Origin: Tetrapyrgos nigripes
Lineage: Eukaryota; Basidiomycota; Agaricomycetes; Agaricales; Campanellaceae
Direction: 5' to 3'
Assembly: GCA_013368315.1 (NCBI GenBank)
Contig: JAACJM010000282.1
Coordinates: 1 to 64,000, forward strand
Length of the DNA stretch: 64,000 nt
Below are positions 1 to 10,893 of this stretch, one piece after another. Position numbers and translations under genes: made by a program. The notes beneath the pieces were generated by a model. It did no database searches. It was not told where the DNA came from and saw nothing but the letters and a program-made list of their open reading frames with translations. Positions within the stretch are counted from its first letter, which is position 1. Every line of letters starts with the position of its first letter.

Positions 1-994
1 AACTTTTTCTCCTCTTCGCCTTGACTAAGTTGAAGTTCGCATTAGACCAGCCTGAGGGAAAGTCTCCGAGCAAGACTCGCGAAATTGAGTACCTCAGTAA
101 GCACTAGTACTGCTGGACGTCCCAGAACTGGAGACAGATCAAAATTATAGTTGTATAAAGTAGGCGAGCTGACAAAAACTAGTCTATAGCCCAACTTCGA
201 GTGGGCCGTGCACCCTTAGGCAGTGGCTGTGCTACAGGGTGGCGAAGAGAATCATGATCAGTTCGACACTCTCCACATGGCGTTTTGAGAACCTTCCTTC
301 CCCTTTACACCCGCATCAACTGAGCGCCCAAGGTTAGTTCTTCCATTGAATAATCATTCGGTCAGGGTACTAGTATATACAGTACAACTTACCCTTCTCA
401 CTTGGCTTTACGTCTACTAGTTAACTTGAATTGGTGGACGGGCCCTCACCTTCCAATCATCTTTGAAAAATGGTTTCATTTATTCCTGGGATATGTCCAT
501 GATCCACCGGGAACCGAGGGCCGTTATTATCGCCCTCCCAGAAGCTAAATTGATCAAATCATTCGAAGACAAAGGCACAACAAATGGCGACGTAATATGT
601 AGGATCGTCACAAACGACCATGTAGTCTATGGTCTATAAAGTAACAAGGCACGTCCGGACGAGCGGCGTAGCGGCTGTAAGGGCTCTGCTACAAGTAAAC
701 GAACAAATGCGCGTAAAACTAGGAGCTAGGCATCTAGTATTACGACGATACAACTTGGAAAGTAGTGCATACCAAAAAAAAAAAAAAAAACAGCAAGTAC
801 AATTTGATACGGAAATTATAAAACAGAGCGAAACGAACAACTGAATGACAAAATGATGATAGCAAAGGTCGATGAGATAGATAGGAGTGGAATTTGGAAG
901 TAAACAGGTCGAAGTTTTATGCGGCTATGATAAATTAAGACTTGAAACCAAGCTTCGAAGCGCAGAAGATTGTCCGGGTGATCTTCGTACATGA
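1..994 (-). repeat. 3' flanking block of family copy A, shared with 31578-32700 and 41524-42560
   Basis: Read on the minus strand, this block continues past the stop of copy A. At about 480-620 it matches the plus-strand sequence downstream of copy B (about 32060-32300) and of copy C (about 41990-42230). Landmarks are a 'ggttcccggtggatca' segment and a run around 'agcttctggga'. No convincing gene of its own is seen; the short ORFs over the A-tract near 775-790 look spurious. The similarity shows that whole segments, not only coding sequence, were duplicated. Confidence 0.6.
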
Positions 995-1757
995 TCAGAT
1001 TCTATCAAGCCTAGATGCAATGAATAGACTAAGACTGCCACGGGGATGTTCGCTTCCCCGGCACCGATACTGAAGTTCAAAATTATGCTGAGACTGACGC
1101 TTATGTTCCATAGCATTCTGAATGAGAGAGACGTCGAACGATCAGCTACTTTGACCATGTACACGCGTACGGCTATTGAAATACGGTGCCACCCACCAAG
1201 ACCGATACCTGAAGTTTTTCAGCTTCGTCATAGCAATAAATAGTTGATCGTAAAATGCGGAACGAGGACGAGAAATAAGTGTGAACAGATGACCAGCGAA
1301 AGAGGTTGCTGTTGTTTCGAACTTTGATATGGGATAGATCGTTGGGGAGTCTTGGATTTGAAAGGAGAAAGGAGAAAAAAATCAGTACGTAATACTCGGG
1401 GCAAAAAAAAAAAAAGCAAGACATACGGATGAAGAGTATTCTCAAACATCATTACATCCAATCCTTCTTTTCTAGCTTCTTCAACATCGTTTTCAACTGA
1501 TCAACATATTTCTCCAACCCAGAGACAGTGAGGCATGGATAGCGAAGGCGTACAAGCAAGATCGTGGTTATGACCGCACTAATGACTCCGGTAGTAATAG
1601 CAACAATGTTCCCAGTTTGAATCTCCTGGCAAAGATGCATAGGGTCGGTGTCATCAAAGGTAGGGGAGTTTGTGTGCATGTGTATCATGTGAGAAAGTGG
1701 GAGAGAGCTAGGGTAAGTAAGAGAGGGAACATACGGACGTACATTTATACTATACAT
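995..1757 (-). pseudogene. RYPC/FRW membrane-protein family, copy A (frameshifted)
   Basis: This is a minus-strand member of the multicopy small membrane-protein family. Exon 1 (from about 1692) encodes the segment starting MHTNSPTF, a hydrophobic helix (AITTGVISAVITTILLV) and the signature RLRYPCLTVSGLEKY. Compared with the intact copy at 30861-31577, one base is missing in the stretch 'acga-tgttgaag'. That ends the exon-1 frame early at KKDWM, while the true frame resumes as EGLDV. Exon 2 (about 1420-1260) keeps the NNSNLFRWSS and IYCYDEAEKL signatures. Exon 3 runs from 1117 to 995 and begins NAMEHKRQSQHNF. Apart from the deletion the copy is close to intact, so it is a recent pseudogene or a sequencing error. 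Function is unknown. Confidence 0.75.
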
Positions 1758-2160
1758 CTACAGTTCAGGCAGAACACATCTTGAACACATCACTTTAATA
1801 CGAGAATACGGCAATCGTAAGTTTTGGATTCCATGTGACAGGACCGTAATACACTTCGTGACAGTATCTGTGATACCCGGGCAATCCTGGTGTGTTCGGA
1901 CCTGGAATGCCCACTGCCAAAACTTTCGCGAAATATCTCTAGCAGTATTAGAGCTATCGGAATCAGTTTGGGGACTGTAAACACCAAAGAATGCGGGAAT
2001 ATGGTAAGACAAAAAAGCTGAGTGTGCTGAACAAGCTAAAATTTGGATACAAGTATGAAAGGCCTGCGTTTAATATGCTTATCGAGTTTCAAAGGCCATA
2101 GTGAGGCCGTTCCAGTACAATGGGCTCCCGAAGCTGGAGACAGGTGAAAAGTGCTGATTA
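1758..2160. other. Intergenic, no supported feature
   Basis: Only short overlapping ORFs without recognisable motifs occur here. The stretch should hold the 5' region of copy A, whose start codon faces right at about 1692. I see no convincing promoter element. Confidence 0.4.
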
Positions 2161-2330
2161 GTCATGACTTCCCAGAACAAAAAAAAAAAATAGGAAATTC
2201 CTCGAAAAAAAGCTCAAATATTCTCCATGCCACCAGCACGTCCCCACCATTGTAGGACGGTCGACAGCGACTTTGGGAGATCAAAGATGATAGAGTACTG
2301 GACATCTCTGATACTACAACCCATGCCGCA

Positions 2331-3005
2331 TTAGTAGCACCCAAAGAAAACCCTTTCAACATGTTTCCCTCCCTGTCTGACACGTCCAAGGAAAATGAAT
2401 ACACCGCATCTTGTAGACAGTAGGTGATCCGGAAGGCATCTACGAAAGGTTTCCACTGCAACTACCATCGTTCGAAGTCGCCTGTCGTGATGTAGTGTAT
2501 TCATGTTCCTCACACGTGTCAGACAGGGAAGCCTGTCGTGATGGAGTAGGAACCCTTCGTAAATGCCTTCCGGATCACCTTCGAGATGACCTGAACGCAA
2601 AAATAGATGAGAAAATAGCGAAGCATTGAAGGCATATAGAACATACCTGATCGAGTCAGGTTCTAGAACTTTCAAAGGGCATACAACCACTGCCAGTCCC
2701 TTCTTCCCCAACTTTGCGACACCAGCGAACATCAAGCTCTTGCCCAAACCGGTAGCGGCGACGATGAGACCATCGTAGCCCATAGAGATACGACATACGA
2801 GACGATACTGCCATGCATTTGGATCAAATGGGATTTGAAGTTCATTTTTGAGCGCATCTCGGACGGCTTCAAGGGTTCGCATACGAACAGGCAGTTCCGA
2901 CTGTGTTTTCACCCCGTGTGCTTTCTTCAGAGGCGGATTACGACGTCTTGGAGTATCAAATGTATGGGCCGAAACATTTTGGGGAGTATGAGGGCGATTC
3001 TGCAT
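2331..3005 (-). pseudogene. Truncated RecQ-like DEAD/H-box helicase fragment
   Basis: From 3005 downwards the minus strand encodes about 120 residues of a helicase N-terminus. Visible are a Q-motif-like stretch (ipFDPNAWQ), a Walker A/motif I (AATGLGKSLMF) and the following VVVCPLKVLEPD segment, which matches the 'PLkaLe' region of basidiomycete RecQ-like ATP-dependent DNA helicases. A candidate intron (2591-2646, GTATGT..CAG) follows, but splicing runs into a stop within five codons. No DEAH box, motif III or helicase C-terminal domain follows. The downstream sequence is rearranged by short inverted and direct repeats. Full-length relatives are several hundred residues, so this is a remnant. 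Such helicase fragments are common in repeat-rich fungal DNA. Confidence 0.65.
2427..2578. repeat. Short inverted repeat within the helicase remnant
   Basis: The segment 'gtgatccggaaggcat' near 2427 recurs in reverse complement as 'atgccttccggatcac' ending near 2576. The spacer contains a direct repeat of 'cctgtcgtgatg'. The arms cover about 27 bp with a few mismatches. This looks like a local inverted duplication that scrambled the 3' part of the helicase fragment. Confidence 0.6.
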
Positions 3006-4312
3006 GAGTGGTAGAAGCTAAAAAAAGTAGGGGTATGAGATACAGTATGTTCGCGTTGACAGTGAGAGCTACGTTCGCGATTGAGACTAAAAAGGTACTG
3101 GAGGCGAAGTTTAGAAGGGAAAAGTAGAATAGAGTATCATGTATAAACATACCGAGACCAGTGTAGCATACACTGTTGTCCGGTCTTGTCATTGTTTTCG
3201 CGTTTGAGGGGTCAAAATTTCGTCGATTTGCTCAGGCATTTTGGCGGATGTAGCGATTAAAAATGGCGCATTACCTGAATATGGATACAATAAGCGAGAC
3301 TAGCAAAAAGGGCAGCGGGGAAAGGCAGACGAAAAGATGTATGAAGCAACCTTCAAATGACAAGCCCCTTCCTCTGAAGCTTGCGTCAACAATGCAAAAC
3401 ATAAAGCAAGCCAAACAAATTCAGCCAATCAGAGAGGGGGCTTGGAACGAACATCATCTCCGAGTTTCTCAACAGTTACCGTCAATATCCTCAAGCATTT
3501 GGCGTCTAGTACACTAGCTCCGTTGGCGCCAAAATTTCGCTTTTTTGTGGTCCTTAATGCTTTTACTTCCCTGGGTCTTTTATTCTAAGAATTTGACAAG
3601 TATATTTTCAGCATTTCATATGGCTTTTCCAGCTGGGTTCATAACCCCATTAATGCCCTAGATTCCTTGGTGTGCACTGGGTACTATTAAGAATAGTCTC
3701 TAGTACATCGTAGACCGGCTTATGTCGACCGGTGTACATATCTGGAATGGGCCTGAGTCGATGATGACTTTTGTTGTGAGCCGTGCACGGGTTGGCTACG
3801 AAGGGTATTCTGCTGGTCCGTGGTTCTTGCAACTCTTCAATACGTTGTGAGCTCATCGTCGGCTTCACTGACAGCGTATCAGTTCTCCAGGGTATCTCCG
3901 TTATATGCGGAAGTGTCTCCGTGGTGGCTTAGACACGAAGCGTGTTTCTTTGGAGGGAGGGAAATGGTGCAACAAAGGGACACGCTTGTAATTTGATGTA
4001 TCTTGGGAAGTAACCATCTTGTTTCAGGTGATTTATATCTCTCATTACACGCGTTTTTATCGCTCAAGGCTATTGTTTTACTGTCTAGGTATACAGTGCT
4101 CCAAGCATAGGCTCTCTGATTCTTTTGTCTGGCTCCAGGGGCAGTTTTGGTTCTTGTCCTGTCATCTAGTCGGTGCGTCAACTTTGTCTTCGTTCATCTC
4201 TTGAGAGACTAACAGTACATTGATATAGTCACATTTCAGTGCTACAGAGGCAAAAAGAGGAATATGCATGGTGTTCCGTGCGCTTCAAGTCGCGAATTGT
4301 CCTCATACAATG
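3006..4312. other. Intergenic region with one MITE-like palindrome
   Basis: No ORF here carries recognisable motifs. The open frames at 3263-3517 (+) and 3650-4181 (-) have no domain I know and no gene-like neighbours. The only structured feature is the inverted-repeat element at 3361-3444, listed separately. Confidence 0.4.
3361..3444. mobile_element. ~84-bp palindromic MITE-like repeat, copy 1
   Basis: The ends are an imperfect inverted repeat: 'caagccccttcctctga' on the left, 'tcagagagggggcttg' on the right. A second copy at 27325-27407 in the same orientation has perfect 16-bp arms, and both are followed by 'gaacgaac'. The shared interior includes 'gccaatcagag'. No protein is encoded. 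It is probably a tiny non-autonomous element or a hairpin-forming dispersed repeat. Confidence 0.55.
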
Positions 4313-5064
4313 TCCATATACCACACATCCTCGCCCAATTCACTCTTCCTTAATCCTACCAGCCGCCTCCCTGGTAGGTAATCTAGCACCCCGCCCTCTC
4401 GTGCTATTGCTGTTAGTACCCGGAATTATTGGTATCGGTAACCTCAACGACTCAACTATCGTTACCAACACATCCCATACGGTCACATACTCCATTCCCG
4501 AGCGATATACCGTTATTGGCCAAGGCAGCTTTGGATGGGCCACCGTCATTGACGGTAGCAGTGGATTCGTCGCTGCTGCACCGAGATACCGCTGTAATTG
4601 TGTCCTCCCTGTTCCTGGTTCCCCTCGAAGTCCAAGCTATCTCAAAGACATACGCAAGTCGACGTCCAACCCAGACCCGGAGCCTGACTGGAGGAATGGG
4701 ATGATGGATACGCCAGGGTCGACCTGAGGTGGAAGAGGAATAGTGGTGCAAAGTGTTTGTAGTTTGGGAGGGGCTGGTGGTGGTAACGATACTGGCCCTT
4801 CAGTCATGTTAGAACTTTCAATTTGACGCTAGTGCACGGGCCGGGAAAGGGATGTGAATAGTGATGACTGGGACATCGACGTGAACGACATACTAACGGG
4901 AATTGAGGTACAGAGGGTGTTTCAGTCGTCATTTGATCCATCAGGGACGTCTGAGACGTTGCTGCTGCTAGAGTAGGATGGTACCCTCCATGTGTTGGGT
5001 CTTCCACCACGGGATATTGAGTAAGGTGTTGAACGCGATGCATTGGGGTCCTGGGAGTTCTCAT
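4313..5064 (-). pseudogene. DUF6699-type protein, decayed inverted copy
   Basis: The minus strand carries an N-terminal segment beginning MRTPRTPMHRVQ and then a DUF6699-like domain. It reads IPFLQSGSGSGLDVDLRM, LPWPITVYRSGMEYVTVWDVLVTIVESLRLP and, near the end, LDYLPGRRLVGLRKS..GEDVWYMDIV. It is an inverted duplicate of 7454-8235. Two lesions are visible. There is an in-frame TAG at 4637-4639 where the sister has CAA. There is also a one-base loss near 4390 that shifts the last 35 codons. A lesion seen in the sister copy (one base missing in 'actatc-ctcttcc') is absent here, so the two copies are broken at different places. The molecular role of DUF6699 is not known. Confidence 0.7.
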
Positions 5065-7453
5065 GTCTATGCTAGCGATTAGTGTCGGTCGTGTTGTGTG
5101 GAAATGGGCAAGGTGAGCTGCTCGTCATTCAGCATAGTGACTAGAGCTCATGAAGACAGGGGGATACCTTGCGATCTGTAGGTCAAGCTGGGTCAAGCTA
5201 CGATGGCCTTTGCAGTTGTCCCTGTATTGAGGTGGTGTTGTTGGAGATGTATGTGGGAGGGACATAAAGAAGGGATTGCTGAGCTGGACGCATTTAAAGA
5301 CTATCGCACCATTCTTAGTTTGGTCCTCAGTTTTATTTCTCGACCGAGTTTGGAAATGGTTCTTTTACTCACTGCGTCGGATTGTCAGGCCACGGGAGAT
5401 AACTACATACACCGCCTCGTCATTATTGCCACGAATTAGCTCGTTACCGTGGTCCAAAGTCCAACTACATAGCAAGCCTTCCTCAACGAACCAGTTCACT
5501 TCGAGCTATTCACGTGTAAAAGTCAAGGGCGCGTCGCGTCGCGTCTTCTGTGGAACGTACACAGAAGTTTCCGTGCCTTGTTTGAGTTCAATGTTGAACC
5601 GCCCTCTTGCCCTTCCGATTCGTTCAAAATGATTCTTCGTGTCTCTCTACTCAGGCAAATTGTGGGCCACGAGACCCCTGTTTGGGCCTTGTGATTGGAC
5701 GAAGTGAAAGGTTCGAAATCGATTTCCCTGATCAGGAGTCAAGAAAAATCTACAGCTGGATACTTCATGATATCATATCGAGCCTTGCTGACGGACAACA
5801 GGGACGTATGGAATGGTGGCGATCCAGGACCCTTACTGCTCTAAAAAGTCCGGGTATTCAAAAAGATGATTGTCTTGAACACGCCACCGAGTCTTCTGAA
5901 CCTCCAGTACACTTCGTAAGGTGTATTGAACTAATTTTGCGTGTCCCAAACAAGGCGCGAAGACATGATCATCAGAATAAAGAGATTCGATCAGGTTTTG
6001 ACTTTCACTGTCTCATAAGACTTGAGCAATGTCAACTTTCAAGAGAACTTTCAACGGAGCGAGGGATCACTTCAGTATAATCCGGATGTAGGGAATGTCC
6101 AACTTCCCCCTGGCCAACTTATTCACTTAGGACGGGACCTTCTAACTTGAGGGAACCGATGACACAACAACTTGACTCCATTCGGAAATCCAGTGGATAT
6201 CGATATGAGTAGATATCATTACCAGACCAGTTTAGTGAGCTTGTGAAGCCTTACATCCGGGCACGAGACCCAAAACAAGATTAAGCCAATTTCTGTTAAA
6301 AAGCTACAGATGATGATTGATGAAGGCTGTTCGGGCACTCCACTCGCCGAATCCAATACGCGACCCAGCTTGACATCAACCCAAGATGTCAGTGCCCCGA
6401 GCTGTACAGCCAAGCATAAACTGGTTTGCTTGATCTCGGTGCTGATGGTTTGTGGCACAAAAAAGGATCAAAGGGCTTTCAAAGCTTAGAGCTAGTTTCA
6501 TAAACACATACTGTAGAAGCGGGAGCATCAACTTGGTTGAGACTTCACCGTGGTATCAAATTATTATCAATGTACTTACTACTTAGTACGTGGGCTGAAC
6601 TGCTGAATGATTTTCTTCCTCAACTTCGATACGCTTCTCGGTGCTGATTGATGAGGAAGTGGAGAACCAGAATCCAGGTCTCCAGGACTATTACCGCCAG
6701 TGCCATACTTGGCTGTTCTCACTGATCAGTTGCTTTCTATCATGTATGCGTTCGAGACCCTGTCTTGTTTAATAGCTTCGAATCGTAAGGATCCTGAATT
6801 GACCGCAGTCAAATAAAGCGGACGATGTGATATCACCGAGTTGTATGGGGTAGGGACATATATTTGACTGACTGCCTAGGGGCCATCAAGTAAGAACCAT
6901 TCGTTTTGAATGGATTGGATCCGGAAGTAATTTGGGGAAGTTGTACAACTGAATAACGAGCCGAGGAGACAGGACTAGCTCATGAGAGATACCATGGGAA
7001 GTGGTCCGCTCCCAATCTATTACCACCTTAGCTTTTTGGGCGTACATTCATACTAATGAAAATGACATGCAATACATCGAGTGAAGGGTTCCGGAGTCGA
7101 GAGATCTTTGATGTATACAGAATTGATACCGAATCATTCAGTCAATGAGGTATTCCAATGCTAACGAATGATATTCATTATGGATCGTGGGTGCAAAGGC
7201 TAAAAACTCTTTTCATGGTCTTCAGGAAAGGATCCATTCAGAGATCCGACTGTGAATTTAAAAGCCTAGCAAGAGCACATACACTCAAGCACTCCCCCAT
7301 TTGCATCTGCATCACCTCACAGTTGACTCCTCGATCCGACAGAACAGCTTGGACCAAAAAGCGTAGGTACAGCATCCCTTGCCTACATGACTCCATCATG
7401 CTCAACAGTGCGCAGCCCAGCTTGACCATTCGTGATTCTCATCGACAACGAAC
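5065..7453. other. Spacer between the inverted DUF6699 copies; one uncharacterised ORF
   Basis: A 157-codon plus-strand ORF (5607-6080) contains GLVIGRSERFEIDFPDQESRKIY and a hydrophilic tail. I recognise no domain and cannot tell a small gene from chance. The rest (6100-7150) has only short frames. The edges next to 5065 and 7453 are similar in inverted orientation, so the inverted duplication extends slightly beyond the coding parts. Confidence 0.35.
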
Positions 7454-8235
7454 ATGAGAGCTCCCAGGACCCCAATGTACCGCATCCAACACTTTCCCCA
7501 ATATCCAACCCATGAAGGGTACCATCCCGCTCCAGCAGTGGCAACGTCACAAACGTTCCTGGCCGAAAGCCAAGTGACGACTCAAACGCGCTCTGCTCCC
7601 CAATACGCGTTGGTAAGCCGTTCTCGTCGATGTCCCAGTCATCCTCTATTCATCCATACCGAGCCCGTGCACCGGCGTCATATTGCCAGCCCTGACATGA
7701 CCGATGCGCCTATGTCGTCACCACTACCGCCAACCCCTCCCAAACCCTCAAGACTCTACACCACTATCCTCTTCCACCTCAAGTCAACGTTGACGTGTCA
7801 GTAATCCCATTCCTCCAGTCGGGCTCTGGGTCTGGGCTAGACATCGACTTGCGTATGTCGTCAAGACAACTTGGACTGAGAGGTGAACCAGGGACGGGGT
7901 CGAGGACGAGGACACAGTTGCAAAGGTACCTCGGCGCGCCAGCGACGAGTCCAACAATACCCTCAATGACGGTGTTACACCCCGAGCTACCTTGGCCGAT
8001 TACGGTGTATCGGTCAGGAATGGGGTTGGGGTATGTGACGGTATGGGATGTATTGGTGACCATAGTGGAGTCGTTGAGGTTACCGGTACCGATACCGATG
8101 CCTCTGGGCATCGGCAGCGACGGAACGAGAGGGAGCAGAAGCAGGATTAGGTTGGATTATTTGCCAGGGAGGCGGTTTGTAGGGTTGAGAAAAAGCGAGT
8201 CGGGCGAGGATGTATGGTATATGGATGTTGTATGA
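7454..8235 (+). pseudogene. DUF6699-type protein with one-base frame break
   Basis: The N-terminal frame starts MRAPRTPMYRIQ at 7454 and runs through a Pro/Ser-rich region (PMSSPLPPTPPKPS). Near 7767 the sequence reads 'actatcctcttcc' where the related copy has 'actattcctcttcc', a single missing base. The DUF6699 domain follows in the next frame. It contains IPFLQSGSGSGLDIDLRM, a core ELPWPITVYRS..VTVWDVLVTIVESLRLP, and the end RIRLDYLPGRRFVGLRKS with stop at 8233-8235. The domain itself is uninterrupted. A candidate intron starting GTAAGC near 7612 does not repair the frame with the acceptors I tried. It is either a very young pseudogene or a gene with an unresolved splice. Family members are soluble fungal proteins of unknown function. 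Confidence 0.65.
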
Positions 8236-8782
8236 GTATGAGCGTTGATATTTGCGCACGGACCACCATGTATATTCCTCTCGATGCCTATGTTGTATTA
8301 TAATGTATCTGCAGTTAGCCTCCCTAGAAATAAATCAAGACAGTGTTCACGCACAATAAAGAAAGTCTAGACGTGGCCAAGACAAACTGACGCGTCTAAA
8401 GCACCATACACCGACTGCAAAGTAACGTATTAGCTTGGACAATAAAAACGCGTATAATAACAACCACGCATGATGAAGACCACAAATCACCTGAAACAAG
8501 AGTGACCAACTTCTCCAGCTACTCATAAAGATTGGGGTCTTTGATCTGTCGTTGCATTTCCCTTTCTTCCCCAAACCACCACCAAGAGGTCCGCCGTCGT
8601 CCTTGTGACGCATTTTGAGTCTTTGAGTCTTCGTCGTCGTCGTATTAGCCTTACGCGAGCCATATTGAGCTGGTGGAAGCCGGCGTATAGCCACAGTTGT
8701 TGGGAAAGAGGTATGTTGTCATTGGGACCGATGAGCAGAGGGAGCGCTGAGCAGTCCGTAGAACACCAAAGCAGCCAGCACG
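8236..8782 (-). other. Intergenic region with a possible small basic-protein ORF (8347-8694)
   Basis: A minus-strand ORF starts MAIRRLPPAQYGSRKA and includes a lysine/glycine-rich stretch (GGPLGGGLGKKGK), then a hydrophobic tail that may be partly intronic (GTGATT..TTTGCAG). It would be divergently arranged with the DUF6699 gene at 8783. I recognise no family, and the composition could also arise from low-complexity sequence. Confidence 0.25.
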
Positions 8783-9562
8783 ATGCCAGTACCAGTCACA
8801 CCCCACCCATACCACCTTCCACAACGACCTCAACATTGCCCAAAACCACCTCCAGCTACTTCTGAATACCATTCCCATACATCTCTAGGATATGCAACAG
8901 ATGCGTTGTCCTCCCCGCGGCATCGTCTAGTGACCCAGCTATCGCCATATCAGACGTTTTCCGGTACTTCAAATCCTTCCCTGCTGTGGAGCACAACGAC
9001 GACGATGTCTATTACTTGGTCCGTGCACGAGAATCCCAAAGCGCGCATGTCGACACCGAGTAGCTGGACTCGGGACACCCATAAGATACAAGACGAGGCA
9101 CCGACACGTCCCTGCTCCAGCATCCCTCTACCAGGTCAAGTCGGGCACGACGTCGACGTGATACCGCTTCTCAGGTCGGGGTCTGGCCTCGACATTGACC
9201 TGAGAATGTTGCCTGTTGTGCTTTGTGGGCGTAATGATGGGTGGGACAAACACTTGTTGAGACCGGCGACAAATCCTCCTCTACCGTCCATGAGCATAGT
9301 ACACCCGGTGCTGCCATGGGCGGTGACGGTTCATAGGTCGGCATACGAGTTTGTGACGGTGAAGGACGTGATGGTGACGATTCTTGGGGTACTGGCAACT
9401 CCCGTTGAACAGATGATGCCTGGGGAGCCGGTTTGGCAGAAAAAGGAAAGAGAAGAGAAGTGCACGGACTGGACAAGGTTGGACTACCTCCCCGGCACAA
9501 AATTGGTTGGATTGAGGAAGAGTCGGCGAGGCGAAGATATTTGGGTTATGGAAGTGGTATGA
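8783..9562 (+). CDS. DUF6699 domain protein
   Basis: An open frame of 259 codons. The last 140 residues match the DUF6699 pattern seen in the two neighbouring copies: VIPLLRSGSGLDIDLRM, then SMSIVHPVLPWAVTVHRS, VTVKDVMVTILGVL, a basic linker (WQKKEREEKCTDWTRL) and the ending YLPGTKLVGLRKSRRGEDIWVMEVV. The N-terminal 90-100 residues are Pro/Ser/Thr-rich and may include retained intron or an over-extended start, so the true ATG is uncertain. It is the only one of the three local copies with an unbroken domain, and its divergence suggests an older duplicate. No transmembrane or signal segment is visible. Family function is unknown. Confidence 0.65.
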   Translation: MPVPVTPHPYHLPQRPQHCPKPPPATSEYHSHTSLGYATDALSSPRHRLVTQLSPYQTFSGTSNPSLLWSTTTTMSITWSVHENPKARMSTPSSWTRDTHKIQDEAPTRPCSSIPLPGQVGHDVDVIPLLRSGSGLDIDLRMLPVVLCGRNDGWDKHLLRPATNPPLPSMSIVHPVLPWAVTVHRSAYEFVTVKDVMVTILGVLATPVEQMMPGEPVWQKKEREEKCTDWTRLDYLPGTKLVGLRKSRRGEDIWVMEVV

Positions 9563-9637
9563 GTTTGGTTCCAAAAGGACATGATACGGTTTCTTCTTTT
9601 ATACAATTATTTATGGACTGGTCACTGTAACAATAGG

Positions 9638-9928
9638 TCATTTTATTCCATCTACTACGCACCGAAACGCACCTTTTTCAGATAAATTCGCTGGAAGCAA
9701 AAACATAGCAAACAGAACTAGCTGGGGAAAGAAAAAGGCGAGTCCAGCCTCAGAGATAGACGCAGAAAAATTCTTCATATCACTCCGATTTCTGGTGGTC
9801 AAGGAAGAACCCGGTGGATGTTGTTTGTCTCGCTTGGCTTCAGCGTAAGCTACATAGCCACACACGAGGTTGACTACAAACCACGCCTCTGCGATAGTTA
9901 TCGAGGAAGCTGCAGACATAGTGGTCAA
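9638..9928 (-). CDS. Hypothetical two-helix membrane ORF
   Basis: A 96-codon ORF begins MTTMSAASSITIAEAWFVVNLV and contains a second hydrophobic stretch (LAFFFPQLVLFAMFLLP). The N-terminal part is encoded by sequence that is tandemly repeated next door, where the second unit has in-frame stops. I recognise no family. It may be a terminal exon or a remnant. Confidence 0.25.
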   Translation of the reverse strand: MTTMSAASSITIAEAWFVVNLVCGYVAYAEAKRDKQHPPGSSLTTRNRSDMKNFSASISEAGLAFFFPQLVLFAMFLLPANLSEKGAFRCVVDGIK

Positions 9929-10025
9929 GGAAGAACCTGGTGTTTGTTTGTTCCCGCTTGGATCAGTGGGCTTCAGCGTGAGCTACATAGCCACGCACTT
10001 AGAGGTCGACTACAAACCACGCCTC
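9795..10025. repeat. ~126-bp tandem duplication
   Basis: The segment starting 'gtggtcaaggaagaacc' at 9795 recurs at 9921. Both units share 'gtggtcaaggaagaacc', then 'ttcagcgt(a/g)agctacatagccac', then 'gactacaaaccacgcctct'. The second copy has a small insertion near 'gatcagtggg'. On the minus strand the repeat covers the start of the ORF at 9638-9928. Confidence 0.75.
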
Positions 10026-10415
10026 TCTTCTCCGTAGTTACTGCTTCGGTCCCCTCAAGGGGCTCGGTTTTTTCTCGTTTCTGGTGGAACGAAGACCCCT
10101 TTCTCATCTCGTACCTCGGCTTCCTTTCTATGAAATGGACTGAAGTTTCGCTTTTTTTCTTTGCTTCTTCTGGTCCAAACAACTTTCTACGTCTCTTACC
10201 TGCAGAGCTTTCGACAAGGTGCGTTCTTTTTACTCACATGTGATCATGAAAATGACTTATCGTCATACACGTCATACAAAATGGGACTAACTCAATATGC
10301 ACGAACCAAGCACGAACAGAAGATATATCACCATCTTTGTGCAAGTTGCATGATGGTCATCCATGACCTAGTTTTAAACATGTTCGCAACGACTTCTTCT
10401 TGGAAATCTACCTCT
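10026..10415. other. Intergenic, no supported feature
   Basis: Only short frames without motifs. Pyrimidine-rich runs such as 'ctttttttctttgcttcttc' could be promoter-proximal, but no clear gene follows. Confidence 0.35.
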
Positions 10416-10893
10416 GGCGGACCACGTCACCAACCGCCTTTTGCTCTCTGAATACTCTAACAACTCTTCTCGACCTGGAGGTATCGAGGTGACTGTAGCC
10501 TTCCAATCCAATTACACCCAAACTATCTTCCGAATCCCCAGCGACAACGAACCTCACCAGAACTGTTCTTCCCGCCTCATGTCCAACTCTGCCTCTTCTT
10601 CGTCTTAAACTTACCTCTACAATGCCTCCGCCCCTGATGCTCCTAAACCAGAGCAGTCCATTCAGTATTACAGGGCTAGTAGTGTGGCTTTGATGTTGGA
10701 TGGATATAATAATTCTGCGGCTTTGGGAGCGAGTGGGACTGTGGATACTCCCTTGCCTGACGGTATTGATACGACGCTATTACAGCGTTTGAGCAGGACT
10801 TTCGGAAATGAGATTACGCTAGTAGTAGACGGTGCTTGTGGAAGATGGACTGCTCCAACCTATGGGGTTGTTGGTTTACTTTGCCTGTTCTAG
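10416..10893 (+). pseudogene. C-terminal remnant of a secreted Asn/Ser-rich protein
   Basis: One plus-strand frame reads LADHVTNRLLLSEYSNN, RPGGIEVTVAFQSNYTQTIFRIP, then SNSASSSS followed by a TAA at about 10606. It continues in the same frame as TYLYNASAPDAPKPEQS, IQYYRASSVALMLDGYNNS, PLPDGIDTTLLQRL and GVVGLLCLF. The potential N-glycosylation sites (NNS, NYT, NCS, NAS), the YYRASS..LDGYNN signature and the hydrophobic C-terminus resemble the C-terminal half of agaricomycete extracellular, possibly GPI-anchored, proteins of unknown function. The start is missing and a stop interrupts the frame, so it is a decayed fragment. Confidence 0.5.

Noticed and set aside
629..844. 71-codon ORF with a lysine run over an A-tract
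   Set aside because: The run comes from a homopolymer inside a duplicated non-coding flank; the homologous flanks of copies B and C have no such frame.
2331..3005. Functional RecQ helicase
   Set aside because: Only the Q-motif and motif I region exist; no DEAH box or C-terminal helicase domain follows, and splicing leads to a stop.
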